Shown here in pieces: positions 8,936-18,194 of a DNA stretch of 64,000 bases. Made by a program: the position numbers and the translations under genes. Source of the stretch: Mycolicibacterium sp. 018/SC-01/001. Its GTDB lineage: Bacteria > Actinomycetota > Actinomycetes > Mycobacteriales > Mycobacteriaceae. The stretch's first letter is position 1. Each line of letters starts with the position of its first letter. Where the stretch lies: the NCBI RefSeq assembly GCF_007096635.1, contig NZ_VKAA01000011.1, positions 1-64,000 of the forward strand, read 5' to 3'. The notes below the pieces were generated by a model. That model saw only the letters and a list, made by a program, of their open reading frames with translations, made no database searches and had not been told where the DNA came from.

Positions 8936-9354
8936 GCGAATTGACAGAAGACGTCGTCGCGTTCCTGTCCGAAGGCACCCGCACGGCGAAGCTCGGTTAT
9001 CTGGCCGCTGACGGCAGGCCGCTGGTCGCGCCCGTGTGGTTCGTCGTCGACGGCGGGCAGCTCGTGTTCAACACCGGCAAGGACTCCGCCAAGGGTCGCG
9101 CGTTGGCGCGCGATCCGCGCGTGGTGATCTGCGTCGACGACGAGCAGCCCCCGTTCTCCTTTGTTCAGGTGCAGGGCACCGCGACGACGAGTGAAGACCT
9201 CGACGAGGTCCGGACCTTCGCCGCCCGCATCGGCGGTCGGTACATGGGCGCCGATCGCGCCGAGGAGTTCGGCCGGCGCAACGGCGTGCCCGGTGAACTG
9301 TTGGTCCGGGTCACCCCGACGAAGGTTCTGAAGGCGTTCGACCTGGCGACCTGA
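8932..9354 (+). CDS. PPOX-class F420-dependent oxidoreductase
   Basis: A 140-residue split beta-barrel flavin/F420-binding protein (pyridoxamine-phosphate-oxidase-like). Its pattern is LSEGTRTAKLGYLAADGRPLVAPVWFVVDGGQLVFNTGKDSAKGRALARDPRVVICVDDEQPPF, which is characteristic of the Rv1155-type family. The GTG at 8932 overlaps the stop of the LLM gene by 4 bp (GTGA), and this decides the start; the frame is open well upstream within that gene. The pairing of two F420-type oxidoreductases suggests a joint redox step, but the substrate cannot be read from sequence. Confidence 0.92.
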   Translation: MSELTEDVVAFLSEGTRTAKLGYLAADGRPLVAPVWFVVDGGQLVFNTGKDSAKGRALARDPRVVICVDDEQPPFSFVQVQGTATTSEDLDEVRTFAARIGGRYMGADRAEEFGRRNGVPGELLVRVTPTKVLKAFDLAT

Positions 9355-9378
9355 CTCCGCTCTGGCAGAGTGCGGAGC

Positions 9379-10164
<786 letters not shown>

Positions 10165-10165
10165 C

Positions 10166-10741
10166 TCAGGCCTGGATTCCACCGGTGAGGATCGCGGCGA
10201 GTTCCCGGTAGGCCGACGCGTCATCGAGGCCGGTGTGCTCTCGCACCGTCCGCTGCTGGATGCGCACCATCATCGCGGCGACGAGCTCGGCCGCGAACGC
10301 CGCGTGCACGTCGCGGAACTCGCCGGCCGCCACCCCTGCCGCGATCAGCTCCTGGACCCGACGCGCCGCGATCCGGGTGTTCTGCTCGTAGATCTCACGG
10401 GCCGGGGCGAAGGCGTCCAGATCGGCCATGAACCGGTCCGAGGCCGGGTCGAGCGCCTCGCCGACTGCCTGCAGGTAGATGGTCACCCGATCGCGGGCAC
10501 CGGCCTGCGCGGTGACACGGTCCTCGACGGCGCCGGTCGCCGTGCGGAAGAAATGCTTCGTGGCGGCGGTGACCAGCTGCTCTTTGCTGGCGGCGAGCGT
10601 GTACAGCGTGGACTTCGAGCAGCGCAACCGAGCGGCGATCTCGTCGAGCGTGAGGTGCGCGAACCCTTCTGCGAGGAACAGTGCGACCACTGCGTCGAAG
10701 AGCTCGGTACGCCGACGGGTGGCGAAGGCGGGAGTGGTCAC
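10166..10741 (-). CDS. TetR-family transcriptional regulator
   Basis: About 191 residues with an N-terminal helix-turn-helix: RRTELFDAVVALFLAEGFAHLTLDEIAARLRCSKSTLYTLAASKEQLV, followed by a helical ligand-binding domain ending LAAILTGGIQA. GTG codons at 10741 and 10744 are the likely starts (VTTPAFATRRRTEL); the frame continues upstream through the operator-like region. It is divergent from the acyl-CoA dehydrogenase at 10785, with 43 nt between, so autoregulation and control of that gene are likely. The ligand is unknown but may be an acyl-CoA. Confidence 0.92.
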   Translation of the reverse strand: MTTPAFATRRRTELFDAVVALFLAEGFAHLTLDEIAARLRCSKSTLYTLAASKEQLVTAATKHFFRTATGAVEDRVTAQAGARDRVTIYLQAVGEALDPASDRFMADLDAFAPAREIYEQNTRIAARRVQELIAAGVAAGEFRDVHAAFAAELVAAMMVRIQQRTVREHTGLDDASAYRELAAILTGGIQA

Positions 10742-10748
10742 CACCGCA

Positions 10749-10777
10749 TAGTACTGTAGAACGTCCTGTAGTACTGT
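10749..10777. promoter_or_regulatory. Operator-like repeat between tetR and acyl-CoA dehydrogenase
   Basis: TAGTACTGT occurs at 10749-10757 and 10769-10777. The enclosed 10752-10773 forms an imperfect palindrome centred on ACGT, with 16 of 22 positions symmetrical. The sequence fills the short divergent promoter region and ends 7 nt before the dehydrogenase ATG, as expected for a TetR repressor site. Confidence 0.65.
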
Positions 10778-10784
10778 CCGAAGT

Positions 10785-11924
10785 ATGCCAGTGGATCGGC
10801 TCCTTCCCACCGATGAGGCTCACGACCTCATCGAGCTCGCACGCACGATCGCGGACAAAGTGCTGGACCCCGTCGTCGACCGTCACGAGAAGGACGAGAG
10901 CTACCCCGACGGCGTGTTCGCCACCCTCGGAGAGGCGGGGCTGCTGAGCCTGCCGTACCCCGAGGAGTGGGGTGGCGGCGGGCAACCCTACGAGGTCTAC
11001 CTGCAGGTACTCGAGGAACTCGCGGCGAGGTGGGCGGCCGTCGCCGTCGCGGTGAGCGTGCACGGGCTCTCGTGCCACCCGCTGATGACCTTCGGCACCC
11101 ACGAGCAGCGATCGCGCTGGCTACCCGCGATGCTGGGCGGGTCGACGATCGGCGCCTACAGCCTCTCGGAGCCGCAGGCCGGCTCGGATGCCGCCGCCCT
11201 CGCATGCCGGGCAACCGCCGCGGACGGTGGCTACCGCATCACCGGTGAGAAGGCGTGGATCACACACGGGGGAATCGCCGACTTCTACACGCTGTTCGCC
11301 CGCACCGGCGAAGGCTCCCAAGGAATCTCGTGCTTTTTGGTGCCGGGTGATCTCGACGGCCTGACCTTCGGCCGGCCCGAGGAGAAGATGGGCCTGCATG
11401 CCGTACCCACCACCTCAGCGCATTACGACGGGGCGTTCGTCGAGGCGCAGCGGCGAATCGGGGCCGAGGGTCAGGGCCTGCAGATCGCGTTCAGCGCGCT
11501 GGACGCCGGACGGCTGGGCATCGCGGCCGTCGCCGTGGGGTTGGCTCAGGCGGCCCTGGACGCGGCGGTGGCCTACAGCCAGGAACGAACCACGTTCGGC
11601 CGCAAGATCATCGACCACCAGGGGCTGGCATTCGTGCTGGCCGACATGGCCGCGGCGGTCGACTCGGCCCGGGCCACCTACGTCGACGCGGCGCGACGCC
11701 GCGATGCGGGGCTGCCCTATTCGCGGCAGGCGTCGGTGGCCAAGCTGACAGCCACCGACGCGGCGATGAAGGTCACCACCGACGCCGTGCAAGTGTTCGG
11801 CGGCGCCGGCTACACCCGCGACTACCGGGTCGAGCGCTTCATGCGGGAAGCCAAGATCATGCAGATCTTCGAGGGCACCAACCAGATTCAGCGATTGGTG
11901 ATCAGCCGCCACCTGGCCCGGTAG
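10785..11924 (+). CDS. Acyl-CoA dehydrogenase
   Basis: FAD-dependent alpha,beta-oxidation of an acyl-CoA, 379 residues, the normal length for short/medium-chain members. Motifs are YSLSEPQAGSDAAAL and KAWITHGGIADFY, then RTTFGRKIIDHQGLAFVLADM, QVFGGAGYTRDYRVERFMREAKIMQIFEGTNQIQ. The glutamate in IFEGTNQ is at the position of the catalytic base of the medium-chain family. There is no clear ribosome site before ATG 10785, so the mRNA may be leaderless. Probably repressed by the divergent TetR protein. Its 3' end overlaps the convergent ESX-associated gene by 23 bp. Confidence 0.93.
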   Translation: MPVDRLLPTDEAHDLIELARTIADKVLDPVVDRHEKDESYPDGVFATLGEAGLLSLPYPEEWGGGGQPYEVYLQVLEELAARWAAVAVAVSVHGLSCHPLMTFGTHEQRSRWLPAMLGGSTIGAYSLSEPQAGSDAAALACRATAADGGYRITGEKAWITHGGIADFYTLFARTGEGSQGISCFLVPGDLDGLTFGRPEEKMGLHAVPTTSAHYDGAFVEAQRRIGAEGQGLQIAFSALDAGRLGIAAVAVGLAQAALDAAVAYSQERTTFGRKIIDHQGLAFVLADMAAAVDSARATYVDAARRRDAGLPYSRQASVAKLTATDAAMKVTTDAVQVFGGAGYTRDYRVERFMREAKIMQIFEGTNQIQRLVISRHLAR

Positions 11925-13287
11925 CAGGCGGCGGGCCGACCTGCGGGATCTCGTCGGCGGCGATCTCGCACGGAGTGCGCTCTCCGGTCGGTGGTGGAAG
12001 CGGCGGCAACGGTTCGGCCGGTGGTGGCGGCGGCGTGGGTGCGGGCTCTGGCGCGGGTTGCGGCTCGTGCCCTGACTCCGGGCCTGGCTCCGGAACCTGT
12101 TCGGTGACAATCTCTTCCGCGTCGGGTTCGCCCTCGGCGTCCTCGTCCTCGGTCAGCTCCTCCTCGTCGTCGGGCTCGTCTTCCTCGGGCTCGTCCTCCT
12201 CCTCGTCGGGCTCGGGAAGCTGCGGCGGCTCGATGTCGGCCGGTGAATCCGTCGCGTCGCCCGACGCGCCGCCACCCAGCAGGCCGCTCAATGCGTCGGC
12301 GAAACGTTGCCCGATGCCGGACAGACCCCCGCCGCCGAGATCCGACATCGGCGCGCCAGCGGGCATCGGCGCCAGCGGCGGTGCGGATGGTGGCGCCACT
12401 GCGTCCGCCGGCGGAGCGAGGGCGGACGGTGCGACTGGGGTCGGGGCGAGGGGCGACGGTGCGGCAGGCGCCGGAACTGCTGGACCGACCGAAGCCCCCG
12501 CCGGTGCCGGGACTCCCGCCGACACCGATGCCGCCGCAGGCGCCTCCCACCCGGCGGTCACCGTCGGCGCCACCGGAGGAGGTGCAGCAACCGGTCCGAG
12601 CGCACCGGGGATCTCGAACTCCGCGGGTGCCCGACCGTTGATCTGCGCCGCAGCCGTGCGGTACGCCTCGGCCACCGCCGCCCCCGAGGCCTGCACCGCG
12701 CTCAGCCATTCCCCGCCGATCCGGTTCTGCACGAATGGTTTCACCGCGGTGTCCACCAACTCGGCGGCAGCGACGCGATCGCCCGCCCCTGAGGTGACCG
12801 TGGTCGCGGCGGCCAGCCAGTGCTCGCGCGCAGCGCCGACATCGGCGTCGACCCCGACCGTCACGTCCACCTTGGTGTCCACCGCCCGCCACACCTGGTC
12901 CAGCGTTCGTTGCAGCGCTGCTGCCGCCGCGTCGAGCGCGTCGGCCACCGCCGCCGACGCGACTCGGTGTCGACTCAGGAACTGCCACGCGGCATGCGCA
13001 CCGGACCCCCGCCAGGCGTTCGACAGCGTGCCCGCCAGATCCTCCTGGATGGCCATCGCTTCCCGCGTCACCCGCGCCGCCGCGTCAAGCGCCACGCAAT
13101 CGCGCTGCAGCACAGCAAGATCCATTCCGTCCTCGGTGCCGTACCAGTCCCGCACCTGACCGGGATGCAGCGTCAGATCGGGATCGACATATCCCACCTG
13201 ATGGGCAGCCCAGACGTACTCCGACAACGTCGTCGCGGCCGGGAGACCCTGCGCCAGCCGCCCCGGAACATCGACACTGTCGGCCAC
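11902..13287 (-). CDS. ESX-associated hypothetical protein (Rv3439c-like), proline/acid-rich C-terminus
   Basis: A 461-residue protein in two parts. Residues 1-240 are helical and alanine-rich and resemble a large WXG100-like domain (AIQEDLAGTLSNAWRGSG carries a W-x-G). Residues 240-461 are low-complexity: Ala/Pro-rich, then a long Glu/Asp run and proline tracts, and two cysteines near the end are not assigned. The GTG at 13287 overlaps the stop of the upstream EspC-like gene, so the two are coupled. It corresponds in position to M. tuberculosis Rv3439c. Its SigM-like promoter is shared with ESX-4, so a secreted or secretion-linked role is an inference. Confidence 0.75.
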   Translation of the reverse strand: MADSVDVPGRLAQGLPAATTLSEYVWAAHQVGYVDPDLTLHPGQVRDWYGTEDGMDLAVLQRDCVALDAAARVTREAMAIQEDLAGTLSNAWRGSGAHAAWQFLSRHRVASAAVADALDAAAAALQRTLDQVWRAVDTKVDVTVGVDADVGAAREHWLAAATTVTSGAGDRVAAAELVDTAVKPFVQNRIGGEWLSAVQASGAAVAEAYRTAAAQINGRAPAEFEIPGALGPVAAPPPVAPTVTAGWEAPAAASVSAGVPAPAGASVGPAVPAPAAPSPLAPTPVAPSALAPPADAVAPPSAPPLAPMPAGAPMSDLGGGGLSGIGQRFADALSGLLGGGASGDATDSPADIEPPQLPEPDEEEDEPEEDEPDDEEELTEDEDAEGEPDAEEIVTEQVPEPGPESGHEPQPAPEPAPTPPPPPAEPLPPLPPPTGERTPCEIAADEIPQVGPPPATGPGGG

Positions 13288-13583
13288 TACCCGACCCGTC
13301 CGGCGGCACGCTCGTCGGCGTCGACGTACCGGTCGACCGACACGTCCAGGGCCGATGCGACCTCGCCGGCGGCCCGCCCCCACTCCGACACCGAACTCGT
13401 CAGGTCGTGCAGCGCCGACCGCAGGGCCTCACCCTGGGCGACATACGCCCGGCCCGCCGTCGCGCCGCCGAACGTCAACGAGCGCAGATGATTTCGTACG
13501 GCACCCGCGATGATCTCGGCAACGTGCTCGTACTCCCGCGCGGCGGCGCGCAACGCGCCCACGTCGACACCCGTACTTCCCAT
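13287..13583 (-). CDS. EspC-like small type VII secretion-associated protein (Rv3440c-like)
   Basis: A 98-residue helical protein without signal peptide: VDVGALRAAAREYEHVAEIIAGAVRNHLRSL, then helices ending EVASALDVSVDRYVDADERAAGRVG. Size and pattern fit the EspC/DUF2580 group of ESX substrates, whose members carry a C-terminal Y-x-x-x-D/E-like signal; here YVDAD (Y-V-D-A-D) is a candidate. The ATG at 13583 lies only 8 nt after the -10 element of a SigM-like promoter. It is coupled to the following 461-residue protein. The secretion assignment is inferred from family resemblance and regulation. Confidence 0.7.
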   Translation of the reverse strand: MGSTGVDVGALRAAAREYEHVAEIIAGAVRNHLRSLTFGGATAGRAYVAQGEALRSALHDLTSSVSEWGRAAGEVASALDVSVDRYVDADERAAGRVG

Positions 13584-13591
13584 ACCTCGTT

Positions 13592-13618
13592 GGACGCGCG
13601 AGACGCCGCCCCGGTTCC
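13592..13618 (-). promoter_or_regulatory. SigM-like ECF promoter of the EspC-like operon
   Basis: Minus strand: -35 GGAAC (13614-13618), 17-nt spacer, -10 CGTCC (13592-13596). This is the SigM pattern known from M. tuberculosis (GGAAC, then CGTC). The ATG follows 8 nt later, so the mRNA would be leaderless or almost so. The same architecture lies before eccC4 and esxU. Confidence 0.75.
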
Positions 13619-13625
13619 GGTGCGA

Positions 13626-14960
13626 TCAGGATTCGGCGCTGACCGACTGTGCGACCCGCGCGGCGAGCTGCCGCGCGGTGTCCTCGTCGGCCGCCTCGAC
13701 CATGACGCGCACGACCTGCTCGGTTCCCGAGGGCCGCAACAGGATTCGGCCGGTGTCACCCAGCTCCGCCTCGACCTCGGCGACCGTGTCGCGCACCGAC
13801 GGCGCATCGGCCACGGTCGCCTTGTCGGCCACCGCGACGTTGATCAGCACCTGCGGCAACGTCTGCATCGGCGCCGCGAGATCGGCCAGGGTGCGGCCGG
13901 TCTGCGCCATCCGGGCCATCAGCAGCAGCCCGGTCACGATGCCGTCCCCCGTGGTGCCGAACGCCGGCAGCACGATGTGCCCTGACTGCTCCCCGCCCAG
14001 CGCATACGCCCCGGCGCGAAGCTCCTCCAGGACGTAGCGGTCCCCGACCCCGGTCGTGCGGACCTCGATGCCGGCCTCTCGCATCGCCAGGTGCAGCCCC
14101 ATGTTGCTCATGACCGTCGTCACCAGGGTGTTGCGCGACAGCGCAGCGTCCTCCTGCATCGCCAGCGCGAGGATCACCATGATCGCGTCACCGTCGATGG
14201 TGCGTCCGTGCGCGTCGACAGCCAGGCACCGGTCGGCGTCGCCGTCGTGTGCCAGGCCCAGATCGGCGCCGTAGGACACCACCGCGGACCGCAGGGCGTC
14301 CATGTGGGTGGAGCCGCAGCCGTCGTTGATGTTCAATCCGTCGGGATCGGCGTGGATCGGGACGACGTTCGCACCGGCAGCCCGGTACGCGAGAGGGGCG
14401 GCGACCGAGGCGGCCCCGTGCGCGCAATCGACGACCACGGTCAACCCGTCGAGGCGGGTCCGCGCGGCCGTCTCGACGTGGCTGACGTACCGCGCCAGCG
14501 CATCCTCGGCGTCGAGCACCCGGCCGACACCGGCGCCGGTCGGCCGCTCCCCGGGGCCTTGGCGAACCAGTTCCTCGATGCGGTCCTCGGTGTCGTCGTC
14601 GAGTTTGTGCCCGCCCGAGCCGAAGATCTTGATGCCGTTGTCGGGCATCGGATTGTGCGAGGCGGAGATCATCACCCCGAAGTCCGCGCCGTAGGCGCTG
14701 GTCAGATACGCCACCGCCGGCGTCGGCAGCACACCGACACGCAGCGCGTCGACACCCTCGCTGGTCACGCCGGCGATCACCGCCGCCTCCAGCATCTCGC
14801 CGCTGGCCCGGGGATCGCGCCCCACCACGGCCAGCCGCCGGCCGGACCCCGTCCCGGTCAGGCGCCGCGCCGCCGCCGCACCCAGCGCCAGCGCCAGCTC
14901 GGCGGTCAGATCCTGGTTGGCGACGCCGCGCACTCCGTCGGTGCCGAACAGTCGAGCCAT
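13626..14960 (-). CDS. glmM: Phosphoglucosamine mutase
   Basis: Converts glucosamine-6-phosphate to glucosamine-1-phosphate, the step after GlmS on the way to UDP-GlcNAc. 444 residues, normal length. The phosphoserine is S101 in [18 protein letters not shown]. The metal loop is [12 protein letters not shown], the sugar loop [11 protein letters not shown], and the phosphate site [17 protein letters not shown]. The start is ATG 14960 ([12 protein letters not shown]), the universal family beginning. It follows rplM-rpsI on the same strand, separated by a hairpin terminator. The EspC-like gene follows after 42 nt under its own promoter. Confidence 0.97.
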   Translation of the reverse strand: MARLFGTDGVRGVANQDLTAELALALGAAAARRLTGTGSGRRLAVVGRDPRASGEMLEAAVIAGVTSEGVDALRVGVLPTPAVAYLTSAYGADFGVMISASHNPMPDNGIKIFGSGGHKLDDDTEDRIEELVRQGPGERPTGAGVGRVLDAEDALARYVSHVETAARTRLDGLTVVVDCAHGAASVAAPLAYRAAGANVVPIHADPDGLNINDGCGSTHMDALRSAVVSYGADLGLAHDGDADRCLAVDAHGRTIDGDAIMVILALAMQEDAALSRNTLVTTVMSNMGLHLAMREAGIEVRTTGVGDRYVLEELRAGAYALGGEQSGHIVLPAFGTTGDGIVTGLLLMARMAQTGRTLADLAAPMQTLPQVLINVAVADKATVADAPSVRDTVAEVEAELGDTGRILLRPSGTEQVVRVMVEAADEDTARQLAARVAQSVSAES

Positions 14961-15026
14961 GGTGACAACCTCTCACACGAGTCTGCGAGCACCCTAATGC
15001 CCGCCAGGGCGCTCCGAAGGCAAAGA

Positions 15027-15066
15027 CAGGCGCCCGGCCGCTCTGACACGAGCAACCGGGCGCCTG
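15027..15066 (-). terminator. Hairpin terminator after rpsI
   Basis: CAGGCGCCCGG (15027-15037) pairs with CCGGGCGCCTG (15056-15066): an 11-bp GC stem, 18-nt loop, followed on the minus strand by a short T-rich stretch (TCTTTG). It lies 12 nt past the rpsI stop. Confidence 0.75.
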
Positions 15067-15078
15067 GGTGAGGACTGA

Positions 15079-15564
15079 TCAGCGCTTGCTGTACTGAGGC
15101 GCCTTGCGGGCCTTCTTCAGACCGTACTTCTTGCGCTCGATGGCGCGCGGGTCACGCGTGAGGAAGCCGGCACGCTTGAGCGCGGGCCGGTCCTCGGGCT
15201 GGACCAGGATGAGCGCCCGGGCGATGGCCAGGCGCAGCGCGCCGGCCTGACCCGAGGGGCCGCCACCATCGAGGTGGGCGTAGATGTCGAACTGCTCCAG
15301 CCGGTCGACGGTCACCAGCGGCGCCTTGATCAGCTGCTGGTGCACCTTGTTCGGGAAGTAGTTCTCCAGCGTGCGGCCGTCCAGGTGGAACTGGCCGGTG
15401 CCGGGCACCAGGCGGACGCGCACGACGGCCTCCTTGCGGCGGCCGACGGTCTGGATGGGACGGTCGATGATGACCGGCTCGCGGGGCGCGGCCTCGGACT
15501 CGGTGTAGGTCTCGACGGTCTCGACGGTCTCAGCCGTCTCGGTCGTGTACTCGGGTTCGGTCAC
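15079..15564 (-). CDS. rpsI: 30S ribosomal protein S9
   Basis: Small-subunit ribosomal protein whose C-terminal tail reaches the P-site tRNA. 161 residues: an acidic, Glu/Thr-rich N-terminal extension of about 35 residues typical of mycobacterial S9, then the conserved core ([38 protein letters not shown]) and the tail [12 protein letters not shown]. The GTG at 15564 overlaps the rplM stop by 4 bp. The operon order rplM-rpsI is almost universal. Confidence 0.98.
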   Translation of the reverse strand: MTEPEYTTETAETVETVETYTESEAAPREPVIIDRPIQTVGRRKEAVVRVRLVPGTGQFHLDGRTLENYFPNKVHQQLIKAPLVTVDRLEQFDIYAHLDGGGPSGQAGALRLAIARALILVQPEDRPALKRAGFLTRDPRAIERKKYGLKKARKAPQYSKR

Positions 15565-16004
15565 TGGGCCACCTGCTTGATCTCGAACGGAATCGGCTGC
15601 TGCGCGGCGTGCGGATGATTCGGGCCGGCGTACACCTTGAGCTTCTTCTGCACCTGACGGCTCAGCTTGGTGTGCGGCAGCATGCCGATGATCGCGTTCT
15701 CCACGACCCGGGTCGGGTGCTTGAGCAGCAGTTCGCCGATCGAACGCTTGCGCAGGCCGCCGGGGTAACCCGAGTGGCGGTAGGCGAACTTCTTGGTCAG
15801 CTTGTCGCCGCTGATGGCGACCTTGTCGGCATTGATGACGATGACGAAGTCACCGCCGTCGACATTCGGCGTGAACGTCGGCTTGTGCTTGCCGCGCAGC
15901 AGCTTGGCTGCTTCGACGGCGAGCCGGCCGAGTACCACGTCCTGGGCGTCGATGACGTACCACGAGCGTGTGGTGTCACCCGCCTTCGGCGTGTACGTAG
16001 ACAC
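15561..16004 (-). CDS. rplM: 50S ribosomal protein L13
   Basis: Early-assembling large-subunit protein, 147 residues. Recognised by [53 protein letters not shown], the [23 protein letters not shown] segment and [11 protein letters not shown]. The start is GTG 16004 (MSTYTPKAG). The 157-bp spacer to the next gene upstream (16005-16161) should hold the operon promoter; I see no confident -35/-10 pair there. Confidence 0.98.
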   Translation of the reverse strand: MSTYTPKAGDTTRSWYVIDAQDVVLGRLAVEAAKLLRGKHKPTFTPNVDGGDFVIVINADKVAISGDKLTKKFAYRHSGYPGGLRKRSIGELLLKHPTRVVENAIIGMLPHTKLSRQVQKKLKVYAGPNHPHAAQQPIPFEIKQVAQ

Positions 16005-16161
16005 AGCGCTACCTCTACTTCTTTCTCGGGTGGATCCCGGGGGCCCGGGTGCCGGTCAGGCGTACGCTCTCGCACTGCCTCGGCGACCGACGGAGACCCG
16101 AGGTGAACGACAAGCGCAGCGCACGCCAACGACGAAGCCTACCGGGGCGTGTCAGTGCAGG

Positions 16162-17415
16162 TCAAAACACGCTGTCGAGCTGCTCGGGCACCACGGCGCC
16201 GTCGGCCCGCCGAAGAGGTCCGGAACCGCCGTCCCGCTCGACATAGCCCTCGGTGGCGCAGGCGTAGGGCGCGGCCTGCTTCTCCGGCTCGATGAACATC
16301 GGGTTGACGATCCATCGGCCGTCGGCGTCGTCGTAGGCCCGGCACATCAACTCGGTCTTGTTGCGGTTGATGGCCAGGCGCAGCGCGGTCGCGTCGGACA
16401 GGAAGCTGACGTCGGTGTCGGAGTCGCCCGCGCCGAAGGCTGCCCGATGCGGTTCGGGCGCGACGTCGTAGGCGGCCGGGCCCATGATGCCGAACACCTG
16501 CTCGTTGACGCGGCAGCGCTTGCCCTCGATGTAGGGAATGGACACCGATCCGCCGCACGGCACGAGCCGCGAGGTGACGACGTCACCGTCGCGCTCGGTG
16601 CGCACACCCATCACCTTGTCGGCCGGGATACCGAGATCGGCCGCCCACACCCGGACGACGGGCTCGGCCGAGGCCGAGATGATCCGCACGTCGAAACCGT
16701 TGGCCTGCAACGCCCCGACGAGGTCGCGCATCTGGGGGTAGTAGCGCACCCAGCCGGTCTGCTCGGTGCTGCCCACCTTCTGCTCCGTGCCCTCGGGTGC
16801 CGCCAGATTCTCCTGTCTGGCCTGCTCGGCGAACGCGGCGATGTCGGTCTCCCGCCAGCCCGCCAGCAGCTGCGCGGCCCAGGCGTAGGCGGGCTCGACC
16901 CGGCGGGCGTCAACGCCCGCGAACGCGGGGTCCTTCGTCGTGGTCTCGGCGTCCCCGTACACCGAGACCAGCTCGTCCGCGCACGCCACGTCGGTGTCCG
17001 TGTGCATCGGCTGACCCGGGGCGCCGGCATCCGAGCATGCCCGCGATAAGGCTGCGACGGCGGCGGGCGTCAGATACGGACTGGTGGTGGACCAGTCCGC
17101 GGGTGCGAGGAACTTCCCGTTGCGGACCATCCAGAAGAACGTGGCGTCCCCGACGTCGTTCTTGATCATGGTGTTGTCCCAGTCGAACAGCGCCAACGGG
17201 GCGCCGGTCGTCACATCACCGGGCGCGCCGCACGTGCCGAGTTCGGCCATCATCGCGTCGATGCGCTCCCGGTTGTCGCCGTACCAGCCGGGGTCGGCCG
17301 CCAGCACCCGGCAGCCCGGCGACGCTGAGGCCTGCGGTTGCTCCGGCACGCCGAGCGCCGTCAGCATCAGCCCGAGAGCCAGCACCAGCACCCAGCGGAC
17401 GTGGGTTCCGAACAC
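16162..17415 (-). CDS. Secreted HAD-family phosphatase (phosphorylcholine-phosphatase-like)
   Basis: 417 residues with an N-terminal signal segment (VRWVLVLALGLMLTALGVP, then a small-residue cleavage zone ASASPG). HAD motif I is FDWDNTMIKND (D78 nucleophile, D80), motif II IISASAEP, and motif III/IV GAGDSDTDVSF. Several cysteines fit an exported protein. The pattern fits PF12710-type exported phosphatases such as PchP, which act on phosphorylcholine or phosphoethanolamine; the substrate here is inference. GTG 17415 has a GGGGAG ribosome site and lies 11 nt after eutC, so it is probably the last gene of the ethanolamine operon. Confidence 0.82.
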   Translation of the reverse strand: MFGTHVRWVLVLALGLMLTALGVPEQPQASASPGCRVLAADPGWYGDNRERIDAMMAELGTCGAPGDVTTGAPLALFDWDNTMIKNDVGDATFFWMVRNGKFLAPADWSTTSPYLTPAAVAALSRACSDAGAPGQPMHTDTDVACADELVSVYGDAETTTKDPAFAGVDARRVEPAYAWAAQLLAGWRETDIAAFAEQARQENLAAPEGTEQKVGSTEQTGWVRYYPQMRDLVGALQANGFDVRIISASAEPVVRVWAADLGIPADKVMGVRTERDGDVVTSRLVPCGGSVSIPYIEGKRCRVNEQVFGIMGPAAYDVAPEPHRAAFGAGDSDTDVSFLSDATALRLAINRNKTELMCRAYDDADGRWIVNPMFIEPEKQAAPYACATEGYVERDGGSGPLRRADGAVVPEQLDSVF

Positions 17416-17426
17416 GAGTTCTCCCC

Positions 17427-18194
17427 TCAGATCAGTTCAATGGTGTCGGGTGCGCCGAGCGCGCGCGACGTGTCCTTCAGGTCGACGCCCGAGCGTCCCA
17501 GCGCCACCGCACCGTCGACCAAGCTCGCCGCGATACGCGCGGCGTCGGCGTACCCCAACCCGCCGGGCGGATGGATGTTGGAGACGCAGTTGCGGTCGGC
17601 GTCGGTGCGCCCGACGCGCGGCAGGTGCGTCAGGTAGATGCCGAGGCTGTCCACGACGCTGAGACCGGGGCGCTCCCCGATGATGACCAGCACTGTCCGG
17701 ACTCCGGCGGCGACGGCGATGTGATCGCCGAGCGCGACGCGGGCCTGCGTCGCGATGACCGGCGGCGCCAGCGTGTGGCGCGGTGAGAGCTGGGTGACCA
17801 GCGCGGCGAGCAGGGCCGGGCCGTGCAGGGCCAGCGCCGTGGGCGACAGGCCGTCGGCGAGGACGATGCCGATGTCGGCGCCGGTCTCGGGCACGTGCGA
17901 CAGGTCGGCGGGGAGCCGGCCGAGGTCGGGCCGGCGCAGGTATTCGGCGCGTGAGGTCGCCCTACTGGACACGACCGCGGGATCACCCACCCCGACGTCA
18001 CGCACCTGGGCGACGATCGCGTCGACGTCGAGCGGATGGTGTACCGCATCGCGAGCGGCGGCATGCGCCGCGGCGAGCTCGAGGACATCACGGCTCGGCA
18101 GCGCGTCGCCGGCCCGCCCCAACCCGATCCGCGCCTGCGTCGTGCTGCGCAGCTCGTTCCAGAATGCTTGCACGGCAAGCTCGTCGGACGTCAC
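17427..18194 (-). CDS. eutC: Ethanolamine ammonia-lyase small subunit
   Basis: Light chain of the adenosylcobalamin-dependent enzyme that splits ethanolamine into acetaldehyde and ammonia. Motifs include [36 protein letters not shown] near the N-terminus, [17 protein letters not shown], and [39 protein letters not shown] (interrupted by one residue here). The GTG at 18194 overlaps the eutB stop by 4 bp and gives 255 residues, somewhat shorter than in E. coli, where the N-terminus is longer. Order eat-eutB-eutC-phosphatase. No microcompartment shell genes accompany it. Confidence 0.95.
   Translation of the reverse strand: [255 protein letters not shown]

Noticed and set aside
15465..15564. 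Misassigned start of rpsI because of the long acidic N-terminus
   Set aside because: The 4-bp overlap with rplM supports GTG 15564, and such extensions are usual in mycobacterial S9.
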